Assembly: GCA_033439295.1 (NCBI GenBank) | Contig: JAVTLE010000014.1 | Location: 1 to 64,000, forward strand | Direction: 5' to 3' | Length of the DNA: 64,000 bases | From: Deuterostichococcus epilithicus | Taxonomy: Eukaryota; Chlorophyta; Trebouxiophyceae; Prasiolales; Stichococcaceae | Shown here: positions 1-11,000 of the stretch, piece by piece | How positions within the stretch are numbered: position 1 is the stretch's first letter | Layout: each line of letters begins with the position of its first letter | The notes under the pieces: generated by a model | The model's input: the letters and a program-made list of their open reading frames with translations, nothing else | Told to the model about the DNA's origin: nothing | The model's database searches: none | Program-made: the position numbers and the translations under genes

Positions 1-287
1 TAACTGGGTCTTTTAATGGCGCATAGCCTGGGCGGGGACACGCACGCCTCGGGTGGTTTGGTGCGTGCTTTTGGGGGGGTCGGAGGGATGTTCGGGAGTC
101 GGGCCGGCTGCTCATTGAGCGGACACATGTTGTGCTTCCCCATGGCACGGGAATGGCCATAGCTCGAGCGTCTGACCTCGGATCTGGACGTGGCGACCGG
201 CAGCGGCACCGCAGAGGCCTCAGCTAGGCGCCTGGCCAAGTTTCCTTCCGAATACACCCCGTTTGCGCACAGCAACCTCATCAAGGC
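1..287 (-). repeat. Inverted, diverged partial copy of the subtelomeric 1.3-kb unit
   Basis: Read on the minus strand, this stretch matches the first part of the tandem units that begin near 1397 and 2699. It shares the segment with the GGCACCGCAGAGGCC core and the following C-rich part, with many scattered differences. At about 287 it joins abruptly to forward-orientation sequence matching the end of a unit (GTGCTCTTCATGCACCC). The arrangement is therefore a mosaic produced by inversion or recombination. No intact gene is visible. Confidence 0.75.
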
Positions 288-311
288 GCACAATGGGCAA
301 GTGCTCTTCAT

Positions 312-358
312 GCACCCACCCTAAACCCTAACCTGAACCTTAAACCCTAAACCCAAGT
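312..358. repeat. Degenerate telomere-type repeats (CCCTAAA)
   Basis: Several imperfect CCCTAAA/CCCTAACC units lie side by side directly after the end of a subtelomeric unit fragment. The plant and green-algal telomere repeat is TTTAGGG, so this is most simply an interstitial telomeric tract left by a rearrangement near the chromosome end. Confidence 0.75.
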
Positions 359-475
359 GTTTGGGTGCAAGCCATGCACATGCAAAGCCCCCAAGCAAGG
401 CCTCAAGTGTGTGGGTGCTTCATTGCATAGGGAGACAAGGAGGCACTACCCCTTTTCTTTGACCCAATCACAAGC

Positions 476-1030
476 GTGGGCTTCACGAGCAAGCAATGGA
501 GGGTCATGTTTGGGGATCTATGTGAGAAGATATGTGGCAAGAGGATGGCTCCCAACCTTGCAAGGTGGGCTCTCAATGTAGGGGTGCAAATCCCCATGCA
601 ATGCAATGCAATGCAATGCAATGCAATGCAATGCAATGCAATGCAATGCAATGCAATGCAATGCAATGTGTGTTGATGACACCCCACGCATGCCCACCAA
701 GCTCTTCATAGGTAGAGGCTCACCTTCTTTTCGTTTGTGTGGTGAAGGCACATCACCATTGGTGTGGTGCATGGGGCAATTCGCCCAATTGAGGGAGCAC
801 CCACCAAGGATCAGCTTGCCACGGCCATGGGGCATGCCCCCTCCACGGCCACGAAGCATTATGATCGGACCAAGCCCCAACGGGATGCCCAAAGGGCCGT
901 GGATGGCATGAAAGCATTGAGGGGTGCCATGAGAGGCAATGTGGCGGGAGTTGGTGTGGGTGGAGAGGAGGTGGAGGGGGGTGGTGAGGATGTGGAGCAT
1001 GACATCGAGATCGACCTTGATAGTGACTGA
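476..1030 (+). pseudogene. Tyrosine recombinase C-terminal fragment (Crypton/DIRS-like), broken
   Basis: The clearest part is the frame at 764-1030. It carries LATAMGHAPSTATKHYDRTK, which fits the tyrosine-recombinase box II (GH ... T..HY, the last Tyr being the nucleophile), followed by an acidic Gly/Glu tail and a stop at 1028-1030. The frame starting near 476 (KQWRVMFGDLCEKICGKRMA, then NLARWAL) could be the preceding part of the catalytic domain. An (ATGCA)14 tract sits between the two pieces and they are in different frames, so no intact enzyme is encoded here. Eukaryotic tyrosine recombinases of this kind come from Crypton or DIRS/Ngaro elements; which one cannot be told from this fragment. 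The subtelomeric setting fits a decayed mobile element. Confidence 0.5.
596..665. repeat. (ATGCA)14 microsatellite
   Basis: Fourteen perfect head-to-tail copies of the pentanucleotide ATGCA. It interrupts the recombinase-like coding remnant. Because the unit is not a multiple of three, changes in copy number would shift the frame. Confidence 0.97.
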
Positions 1031-1396
1031 TGGTGGGACACCAGGTGTGCCTCAGCCCATTGGCAAGCCACCACATGTGGGGTTCTAGGGTGGTGAGCCA
1101 CCCTCCATCAAGAATTTGTGTGTCACGGACCCCCTTGCCTTCGGCGGCCGACAGCTCAAAATGCAGAGCACTTGTGGTTCAAAGCTCAGGCCGTGGCTGC
1201 CTCCGCCATGTCAGGACGAGCATCTGGAGCTAATCAGATCTGGATTCCGCCCATGGAATCGAGAGCTATGATTTTCTGACTCGAAGTAGCCATGTGTGCC
1301 TATATATTACCAATATAAAAATGAAATCATGCACTGCAGCGACCAGGAACACCATGTAACGGCCTCCCGCGTGGCTGACGGTCATGTCACGTGGCC
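1031..1396. other. Gap with no recognisable gene
   Basis: This lies between the recombinase fragment and the first tandem subtelomeric unit. It has a short AT-richer stretch near 1290-1330 and nothing with a convincing coding or repeat signature. Confidence 0.5.
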
Positions 1397-2698
1397 CCCA
1401 CGTGGTGGCGGACCTCCCGTGCGTGGCTGGGACAAGGGTTTAGGGTTTAGGGGGTGGTCGATTGAGGTTGGCACCCCTTGGGCCCCTTGGACTTTGGGAT
1501 GAGGTTGAGGTGCGCAAACGGGGTGTATTTGCAGAATAAACTTGACCATGCGCCTAGCTGAGGCCTCTGCGGTGCCGCTGCCGGTCGCCGCGTCCAGATC
1601 CGAGGTCAGACGCAAAAGTTATGGCCATTCCCGTGCCATGGGGAAGCCCAACATGTGTCCGCCCATTGAGCCGCCGGCCCGACTCCCGACCATGCCTCCG
1701 ACCCCCCCAAATGCACGCACCACACCAGCCGTGCGTTGCGTGTCCCCTCCCACGCTCTGCTCCATTAAAACTCACTTTTCAAGAGCCACGGCCGCATTGT
1801 GTGGCATTGAGGTGGGCTTTCGGTTCACGTGGCACACAAGGGGAAGATCTGACGTGCACCTACGCCGTGCGGGCGGCGGCGTGCCGGACGACCTCAAGGT
1901 GGGCCTCTCATGCACACAGGAGACGTTTGACAAAGCTCCCGCGCCATGCGTGCCGGTTTGAGGTACTTGGCTCCCGGGATGTGTTACGATCGTGGGGGGT
2001 AAGTCGCGCAAGTTGGCGCGTGGGCGACGAGACCTGTCGCGTGGCCTTTCCAACGCATAGAAACTGTGTTTGATGGTGGTCAGACCGCCCCACGGCGCGT
2101 GGCGCGGCCCACGATGGGGTGGAGACGTGTGCATGCATGTTGGGGAGTTGGCTTGAGTGCGCCGCACGAGGTGGGGGGCCCAATCATGTGCTTGCCACAC
2201 CTTTGGGTGCATGCATGGCCCCCCACCCCTCCCGTGCGCGCGCCGTGTGTTGCACGCCGTGTGCCATCACACCCCCCGGCACCTCAATACTTAAGCCCTT
2301 TTATGTACCCAGAAACACTCGATTTCCTGGAAAATCCGGCGGGGGAGTGCCCCCCCTTTGGTGCCCTTGCATGCGCCCACGGCGGTGGCAAGGCCGGCCC
2401 TCTTACACACGGCATGCCCACGACCTACTGAGGTGTCACGAGGGTGGCGGCGCCCTAGGTGGGGCCACAACGCCTCCCACCTCACTACTTCGATGAGGGG
2501 GCCACTAGCACAACCACCACACCCTCTTGCAAGTGCCACCATGGCAAGGGGTGGGGCGCGACACCACGAGCGCCACTCCAGACGTGTACCCTGAGTGTGC
2601 ACCTTCGTTTTGCCACCCCACCCCCCGCCATCCACGCTCTACAAGCCGAGCTATGAGGCGCACAATGGGCAAGTGCTCTTCATGCATGAACCCTAAGC
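1397..2698 (+). repeat. Subtelomeric tandem unit, copy 1
   Basis: A unit of about 1.3 kb that is nearly identical to the next 1.3 kb. It opens with a CCCCACGTGGTGGCGG segment, continues into two TTTAGGG motifs at about 1436-1450, and ends with GTGCTCTTCATGCA. Short open frames run through it on both strands but none resembles a known protein, and they are broken differently in the two copies. I regard it as a non-coding or long-dead subtelomeric repeat. Confidence 0.85.
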
Positions 2699-3993
2699 CC
2701 CCACATGGTGGCGGGCCTCCCGTGCGTGGCTGGGTCAAGGGTTTAGGGTTTAGGGGGGTGGTCGATTGAGGTTGGCACCCCTTGGGCCCCTTGGACTTTG
2801 AGATGAGGTTGCTGTGCGCAAACGGGGTGTACTCGAAAAACGACTTGGCCAGGCGCCTAGCTGAGGCCTCTGCGGTGCCGCTGCCGGTCGCCGCGTCCGA
2901 TTCCGAGGTCAGACGCTCGAGTTATGGCCATTCCCGTGCCATGGGGAGGCCCAACATGTGTCCGCCCATTGAGCCGCCGACTCCCGACCATGCTTCCGAC
3001 CCCCCCAAATGCACGCACCACACCCGCCGTGCGTCGCGTGTCCCCTCCCGTGCTCTGCTCCATCAAAAATCACTTTTCAAGAGCCACGGCCACGTTGTGT
3101 GGCATTGAGGTGGGCTTTCGGTTCACGTGTCACACAAGCACCATCTGACGTGCACCTACGCCGTGCGGGCGGCGGCGTGCCGGACGACCTCAAGGTGAGC
3201 CTCTCATGCATACTGGAGACGCTTGACAGAGCTCGCGCTCCATGCGTGCCGGTTTGAGGTACTTGGCTCCCGGGATGTGTTACGATCGTGGGGGGGTAAG
3301 TCGCGCAAGTTGGCGCGTGGGCGACGAGACCTGTCGCGTGGGCTTTCCAACGCACAGAGACTGTGTTTGATGGTGGTCAGACCGCCCCACGGTGCGTGGC
3401 GCGGCCCACGATGGGGTGGAGACGTGTGCATGCATGTTGGGGAGTTGGCTTGAGTGCGCCGCACGAGGTGGGGGGCCCAACCATGTGCTTGCCACACCTT
3501 TGGGTGCATGCATGGCCCCCCACCCCTCCCGTGCGCGCGCCGTGTGTTGCACGCCGTGTGCCATCACACCCCCGGCACCTCAATACTTAAGCACTTTTAT
3601 GTACCCAGAAACACTCGATTTCCTGGAAAATCCGGCGGGGAGTGCCCCCCCTTTGGTGCCCTTGCATGCGCCCACGGCGGTGGCAAGGCCGGCCCTCTTA
3701 CACACGGCATGCCCACGACCTACTGAGGTGCCACGAGGGTGGCGGCGCCCTAGGTGGGGCCACAACGCCTCCCACCTCACTACTTCGATGAGGGGGCCAC
3801 TAGCACAACCACCACACCCTCTTGCAAGTGCCACCATGGCAAGGGGTGGGGCGCGACACCACGAGCGCCACTCCAGACGTGTACCCTGAGTGTGCAACTT
3901 CGTTTTGCTACCCCACCCCCCGCCGTCCACGCTCTACAAGCCGAGCTATGAGGCGCACAATGGACAAGTGCTCTTCATGCACCCACCCTAAAC
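2699..3993 (+). repeat. Subtelomeric tandem unit, copy 2
   Basis: Direct repeat of copy 1 with an offset of about 1295-1302 bases and small substitutions and indels. It has the same TTTAGGG pair (about 2738-2755) and the same terminal segment. The unit ends about 100 bases before the 3' end of the first normal gene, so this marks the inner edge of the subtelomeric repeats in this window. Confidence 0.85.
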
Positions 3994-4095
3994 TCGTCAC
4001 AGCCGTTTCTGAGCATGTCCGGCTACGTGTCTCAAGGATCCAGGACCTGTCTGACAGCAGCGCCAAGCCGTCCCTAAACTATACCAGGGTCAGCC

Positions 4096-7000
4096 TCACA
4101 GCACCGTGCCAACGCCGACAAATTTGTGCGCATCGTGCTGCCACTGCATGCCACCGGGCTGCGGCAAGCTGCCGATCGCGACATTGCCCAGCCCCGAGCT
4201 CGCACCCAGCTCCGCCTCCTGGCGGCAGGCGATGGGGGCGAGCGCGGCCGTCACTGTGCTGGCTGCCGCCGACACCGGCGCCAGCTGGAAGCGCGCCATC
4301 AGCGGAATGTGGTCGCTGGGAAGCGCCATGCTGGGCAGGCCGGCGGCCACGGCCGCAGGGTGCGGCGGCTGCAGCACCGCGGTCGGCCGGAGCTGGCAGC
4401 CCCTCGCCTGCAGCATCAGCACGACCAATGACGATCTTCCAGCGCTGCCCTAAAGCCGTGTTGTAACAGGCCTGTGTCTCTCTTGCGTGCAAAAGTGTCG
4501 TTGCCCAACGAGGGCCGAGGAGGCCAACACACTCGAACGATACGGCCATTGACATGGAGCCCGAAGTCACACCCACGCTGGCTGGCGCCAATCAAGTACG
4601 AATACAGGCTTCACACATGGCACGGGAGCACGGCAGGCATGCCTGTCGGTGGCATGAACACAAGAGCCCACCTGCGGCGTGTGCCAGATGTAGTCTACGG
4701 TCGTGAATGCCTGCCCGTGGCTGGTGCTATAGGACGGCTCAGCGCCGGCCACCGCCGCGTATGCGCTCGCCAGGGCCATCGGATGCCGCGCGATGCCGTG
4801 GTCCGAGTCCCCTGGCGCCGACCGCCGTCCAAGGGCCATGTGCATCTCGTCCCTGTCCCACGCCTGCAGCAGCGAGACACGCAGATGTCACAATCGACTC
4901 TGAGCGAGAGACGTGGAGACAGGTCTTGTGAAGAGAGGCATTTCCGTGGTGATCCTGCAGAGGCCCACGCACATCAACTTCGAGTGGCTTCACAAGCGCG
5001 TGGCAGCAGCACAGATCCTGTCCTGCGGCGCTGCACCCTCAGCGCTCTGCTATTTTCATCAGCAGATGTTGACATCAGCAGACACGGCTCCATGCCAGCG
5101 CTGCTGCCGTAAGGTCCTAAACCCCAAGGCAGACCCTCACCGCTGGGGACCCTGCACGCCTCACCTTGCAGCTGTAGGCGCCGTTGTCCTGGCCGGACAG
5201 CAGCCGCCGGTCCTCGTCCGCCAGTGAGATCGACCCGTCGGCGCAGAAGCGGTGCACCGCAGAGCCTGGCTGGCTGTTGAAGTCGCCAGCGACGATCGTG
5301 GGCACACCCGGCGCCATCGCGTGCGCCGCCTCTAGCATCGTGCGGATCTGCGCCAGCTGCAGGGGCAGTGGCAAGGCACGGTAAGGGAAACAGATCAGCC
5401 AGAGTCTGACTGCAACTGGCTCGTGCACGGCTTGGGGAGACAGCTGCACCTGGTCCGCGGCCATGTGCATCCTTGACCAGGCATCGCAAAAGGCAATGCC
5501 CCACCAACATCTACAAGTGTGTTCAAGCTGTTACACTCGTTCTGACGCCAACAATACCAAAGGGAGGCAATCACATAGCTGCAATTTCGCAACTTGTCAC
5601 CTTAATGTCGCCGCGCTTGGGGTTGAACAAGATGTGGGTGTTTGCCACGAGCAACTCAGGCGGCGCCCACGGGCACTGGCCACCGTCCAGGCTGCTGCCT
5701 GCCGCTATGTCTGCATCGTCCCTGGGCGCAGACGCATCGCCGAAGCAACCTGCAGCGCCGATGGCGTGCGGCACGCTGCCAATGCCGGGGCTTGCGCCGG
5801 TGCTGTCACAGCGGCTGCGGCCGCCACAGCCGGTGGCCGTGTTGCCATCATGTGGCTTCGCCGCAGCGCCACCGGCAGCTGTCGTGCTTGGAGCGGCGTG
5901 GGGGGCCGCCGGCGCCGCACCCCGAGGCCCGCCCCGCGGCCGCAGCAGCGTGAGCAGCGCCACGTTGTCGCGCAGCCCGTGGTCCTGGAAGCGCACCTTC
6001 CGCATGTGCACCAGCTCGAATTTCGAGCGCCGCCTGTGACAAGCAGAGGGCCATCTACAGCGACCTTGAAAAACGGTAGGGCAGACTGCAGCATGTCTCA
6101 AAGTAGAGTTGCTGAGCAAGATTGTGGATGCCATGCGTGGTTGGCAATGAAGGCTGGCTGCCTCGCTCCAGCAATCGGTGAGGCACAGAAGCTGCCGGGC
6201 TTGTTAAAGCACTGGCCGGCGCAATGCATGTCGCAAAGCTTACCAGAACGTCGCGCAGCCGTCAGTTCGGCCGCCCGTGCGCTTCAGGTGCCGACCCTCG
6301 TACCTGCAGGTGCAGGAGTTCGAGCCTCGAAAAGGCCATCAGAATGCCTTGCTGAACCATGTGCGCCCCAACCGCCATTGGCAAAGCCTCAGTGTCACTC
6401 ACAGCTTGCGCCTGCAGGGTGGCTCAGCACCCATATCTCGACGCGAGACGGCTCCCAGACTTCAGCTGATCCGAGACACATGGTGTGCCGCGCGCACCCG
6501 AGCTTGGAGAGGCCCGCCTCGAACTGGGCCATGTGGTCCACCTCCTGCAGGTTCAGCACATCTGGCGCATGGCGGCGGATCTCCGCCAGCAGCCGCGTGC
6601 CGCGCCCGCGACGGCCCGACCACTCCAGTACGCTGGGTGGCACCTGCCGGTACAGCTGCGCCCAGTGCTTCTGCGCCTGCGCAAGAGGGGTTGCAGCCTC
6701 AGTTTTCTGTTGCTGTCGAGCTCCGAAATGAGCGCCGCCAGGGTTGCACACAAACACCCTTGTCGTCTTGCACGATGAAAGCTCGCTGGCTCGTGGAGCT
6801 GTCAAGGGCACGCACTAGCAGATCGGCCAGCACGTTGTAGGTCATGAAGGTGAAGAGCCAGGCTGCGTCACCACCGCCGCCGAGCGCCGGCGCAGCCGCA
6901 GTGCCGGCCCCGGCCTGCATATGGCACAACGTTCCTTCAGCATGCTCCATGCGAGAAAGACCGTGCGTTTTTTTGGTGAGTTTCTCGCGATACAAATGCT

Positions 7001-7201
7001 TCATCTATGTCCTCACGCCAGCTAGCGAAGCGGGACTGTGCCACAGAACCTCACCTTTGCTTGCAGCCACTCCCGCTCGCCGCCGACATCCGGCAGCTCG
7101 TGCGAGTAGCGGCAGCGGGAGCCAAAGCGGCAGGTGCCCGTGCGCTGGAAGAAGCTGCACGCCGGCTTTGCCTCGTGCGCCACCGGATGCGTCAAGCTCA
7201 T
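4096..7201 (-). CDS. CCCH zinc finger + EEP-family nuclease, CCR4/Angel-like
   Basis: Eight exons on the minus strand: 7201-7055, 6914-6816, 6676-6498, 6303-6244, 6033-5601, 5356-5165, 4863-4672, 4407-4096; the frame is unbroken and gives 537 residues. The start ATG at 7201 has a GCCGCC context. Exon 1 encodes a CCCH finger, with spacing C-x8-C-x5-C-x3-H. The rest is an exonuclease/endonuclease/phosphatase domain: MTYNVLADLL, the metal-binding Glu in DVLNLQEVDH, DGCATFW, RDNVALL, VANTHILFNPKRGDIK, GDFNSQPGS, FTTVDYIWH and the catalytic SDH in LPSDHIPLMARF. The closest family is CCR4-type poly(A) deadenylases (CCR4, nocturnin, Angel), which shorten mRNA tails. An Ala/Gly-rich insert of about 80 residues interrupts the domain after LTLLRPR. 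No leucine-rich repeats are present, unlike yeast or animal CCR4. The finger suggests direct RNA binding. The substrate is inferred. Confidence 0.88.
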
Positions 7202-8032
7202 GGCGGCGGCCCGCTTGCGGCTGCTGGCCGGCCTGCCGGCCGACCTCTTGCGCTTGCGTTGCCGCGACGACGTGTCGGAATCACAGTATCACAGGTGGCC
7301 CATGGAAGGGTTTGCCAGGGCTTCAGGTAGGTACCGCCAGCGCTGCGTCGTCAAAGTTGCCGAGGGAGGAGGAAGCTTGCTGGGCGATCTCAAGAGGCGG
7401 TGTGTATATGCAAAAACTGACGGATCTGCAGCAAAGCTGTCGTCGTGTCTGCACGCCTCAGCTTGCCTGGGTTTGCTGTACAGAGTTTCCGCAGTATGTG
7501 ATGCTGCTGACACCAGTGAATATTGTGTGCAAACGAAGGCGACGGGTCGTGTCCGGAGTTTAGGGCAGTGAGGAGATCGTCACCAACGCCTGCAAATGCA
7601 ACACTGTTCGGAGTGCTGGGCGCACAGCCAAGCACGTCAGCAGAGGCACCTCATGCTGACGTGCTTCCCGCCAGCGCTTCAAAGTTCAAGCGCGCCAAAC
7701 ACAGGTGAGGTGAGATTGTGTATGCTTCAAGGTTCGTTGTGATGCTGTGTCAAAACTTTGAACGGAAAACGGCACACCTGCCGTGGACTGAAGGCAGGTC
7801 AATCTGTTCTGTGACGCCGCTTCTGAGCTTTCGGGTGATCCAATACCTGTGCTCTCGGTTACCACGAGGCTGCTCGAAGTTTCCTGCACAGTGACGAGAT
7901 CTTTCGATGGCCTGCACGCAGTGTGACACGAATGATCGACTGCCGTTTGAAGCTTGTGGCCTCTGACGATGTGGCGGGGAATGCCCTGTGCTGCCCAGTC
8001 GACACCCACATTCAGGCAGTAACTTCTCGACA
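7202..8032. other. Divergent intergenic region, possible upstream exon
   Basis: This gap separates two divergently transcribed genes and should contain both promoters. A plus-strand open stretch at about 7530-7706 has a coding look and ends at a plausible donor (AACACAG then GTGAGG). It could be an earlier exon of the coiled-coil gene. I could not join it to the frame at 8033, so it is left out of that model. Confidence 0.4.
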
Positions 8033-11000
8033 ATGAGCGTGGAGGTTCCTGCCTCCAGCGTCTGGTCATCCTCTTCTGCTGAGACCACCCTGGAACACCG
8101 GGTGGCGCCGCAGCAGTCGGCGCCCAGCGCTGAAGCGTCAACACCAGCAGCAGCCGAACAGGAGGCCATCTCGTGCTCGCCGCAGCCGCCGGCGCACCAC
8201 CAAGGCGAGCACTGGCGGCGCGTTGCCGCTTGGGCGAGTGCGGACAGCGCCAGTGCGGCCTCTCCAGCGCAGCTCATGCCATCGCAGCAGGCGTCGTTCC
8301 AAGCTGAGCAACATCGACTTCCTGCTGAGCAGCCGCTGTCGGCAAAATCCTGCTCGTCAGCGCTCGGCTGGCCTCAAGCAGCCGCATCGGCGGCCGCAGT
8401 GACGGCGCCTGCCATGCCGGCAGCATCATGGCAGCCCACTGACATGCCAGGCGGGGGCGTAATATGGGGACGCCCTGAAGGCCAGTGGCTGTGCACAGCA
8501 GAAAGGCTGCTGCCACAGCAGACTGATCGGCGATGGGGCCTGCAGCAGGACATGCGCATGGACGTGCAGCAGGATCAGCTGGCCACCTGTGCCCAGCAGC
8601 AAGGTCTCGCGGCACAGCTGCAGCAGCAGCTTGCATCCGCCCTCGCGGCACAGGTAAGCCGCCTGTCGTCCACGGGCTCCCGCTTGCCTGGAACGAGCAA
8701 GACCACGGATATAAACTCTCACACCAGGCTAGTGCGCCAGTGTTCTCCTCCAGTGTCCTCCTGCTCGACCGTGCTTTGCGTCGCTGCCCACTTGAGAGGG
8801 TGCGCGGCGTACAAGCAGTGTTCTGCCGTGCACAAACACAGGAAGACGCCGAGGCTGCAGCGCGTGCCGCGGAGCAGCGCGTGGGCGCTGTGGAGGCGGA
8901 GGCCATCCGCCGCCTGGAGGGCCACCTGCGCGGCTTCAAGGACACAGCGGAACGCGCGGCGCGAGCCGAGGGCCGCGAGAGGGCCCTGGAGGCGCTGCTC
9001 GCCGACGCAGCACAGCGCCACGAGCAGGTGGGGCCTTGCGCAGGCCCGCGGCCGCGCTTTTCAAGCTCCTGCTTCTGCCGTCGCCGGCATGCGCGATTCA
9101 TGGGGCGGAGGGAGTGCCTGGAGCTCAAGGGTTGCCGGAACTCCCAATGCAGGCGAGCGGCATCGCTTTGCAGAGCGACATGCATGTGCACAGCTGCTGG
9201 CCACAGGAGGGCAGTGAACCATGCGCGACACACGCATGCAACGCCAAAGATGCCATGACAGTTGTCGGCGTGTCAATACGACACAGAAGCTATGTCGGCA
9301 CCGAGACGAGTTTGACAGCCATGTGGTCGCCCATCCAGGAGCTGGCGAAGCAGGCGGCCGACCATGGGTGCAGGTCGGCTGCTGCTGCTGAGCGGCACAC
9401 TGAGGAGGTGGCCAGCCTGAAGCGGCAGCTGGAAGCAGAGGTGACAGCCAATGCGGCGGCGGTAGCGCAGCTGCAAGGCCGCCTAGACAGCGGCCACAGC
9501 CGCATGGCGCAGCTGCAGGTATCTGGCGGGGATGCCATCAAAGGATGGACTGTGCTGCAGTGCATGGTGACTGCCTCTGCACCTATGGTTCCAGTGACTG
9601 CAGTGCACCTGCGCATCGTGTTCAAGTCCCAGCAGGCGAACTGTCATGCGGGACACCGGGTTATGGCCAGGCAGGCATCATGTTCCAGTGTTGGCAGCTG
9701 CGAGTCCAGTGCAAGGCCCGGTGCTCTGGATGTGCCGAACCAGATCGTCGTCGCCGCAGGCGCAACTGCAAAAGGCGAACGCGGAGGCGGTGGAGGCGGT
9801 CGCCACGCAGCAGCGTGCTGCGGCGGCCGAGGCCGCGCTGGCCGAGGCTCGTGAGCGGCACGAGGCACACCGCCTGAAGGCGGCCAGGGCGCTGGGGGCC
9901 GCCCGCAGCCGCGCCGCTGACGCGGAGGCCAAGGCGGCGGCTGCGACGGCTGCGGCGCATCTCAAGCTCCAGGTGGGACGGCGGCAGCATATGCTGTGCA
10001 CAGCTGCCCGCGAGCTCCTGTGGAGCACGCGTCCATTCACGCTACGACTTGCGGCAGTGCTGGGCTCCTGCCGGTGTCTGCGCCGCGCTGCCGGCTCTTC
10101 GAGCCTCCTGGGATGCTCGGACGGTTGCGATGATCCGGCACCAGCTCGTTGCGAACCGTGCCTGCCGCAGGAGGTGCAGCAGGAGGCCGCGGCGGCCGAG
10201 CGCCGCGCCGCCGGCCGGTTGGCGACGGCGCAGGCGGATGCGCGTGCGGCGCACGGCGGCATGCAGAAGGCGAAGGCGGAGAAATCGGCGCTGGCGAAGA
10301 GGCTCGCTGCGGCGCAAGGCCAGGCGCAGCAGGTGCGCTTGCAGGCTCTGACAAGTGAACTCTCTCCCTGTGCATCGCCTTCTTCCAGCCTTCCAGCTGA
10401 GCATCCTTGCGCAGGTGTCAGCTTGCAGGGTTTGCAGGTCACTGCAGTCGAAAGCTGGGTGGCTGGTCATTTTGGCAGACGCAAATGAAGTGCTGACTTT
10501 GTGTCAGGCTGATGAGCTGGTGACGGCGGGGCGGCAGCGCTGTGTCCAGGCGGCCAGCGACTTCGCGGCCATGCGCGACGAGATGGCGCAGCTACGGGCG
10601 CGGCTGACGCAGCGGGAAGCCGACCTCGCACGCCAGGCGGAGGTGAGCGACACATCGCGACGAGCTTGGGTGCCCACTAGCGGTGATCCTGTTCAAAATG
10701 TCGCCCTCAACGAGGTAGCACTGCTCAATCACGAAACACTGCACAAAGTTACCGTGATAGTGCGACCTCGCCGTCTTCAGTATGCGTTCGACTCTTCTGC
10801 AAGCAGCAGCCGCCCTGAGTCACGCTGCTCATGATGCTTCAGCACCACAGAAGCTGTGCCGCATGCATGTCGCAGGCAGTGGTAGCAGCCCAGGCTGCAG
10901 ACCACGAGTCGGAGCTGGCGAAAGCTGCCGCTGTGATCGAGCGCCTGCAGTCGGCGCTCGCCGCGGTGCGCCGCACCGTCGCCGCATGTGGCGCCGCTGC

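Noticed and set aside
1542-1961. Open frames within the subtelomeric units
   Set aside because: They differ in frame and length between the two near-identical copies and have no motif, so coding is unlikely.
5463-6731. Long open frame of about 420 codons on the plus strand
   Set aside because: It is the antisense of the CCCH+EEP exons and runs straight across their introns. Its composition is a by-product of high GC, and it has no recognisable motif.
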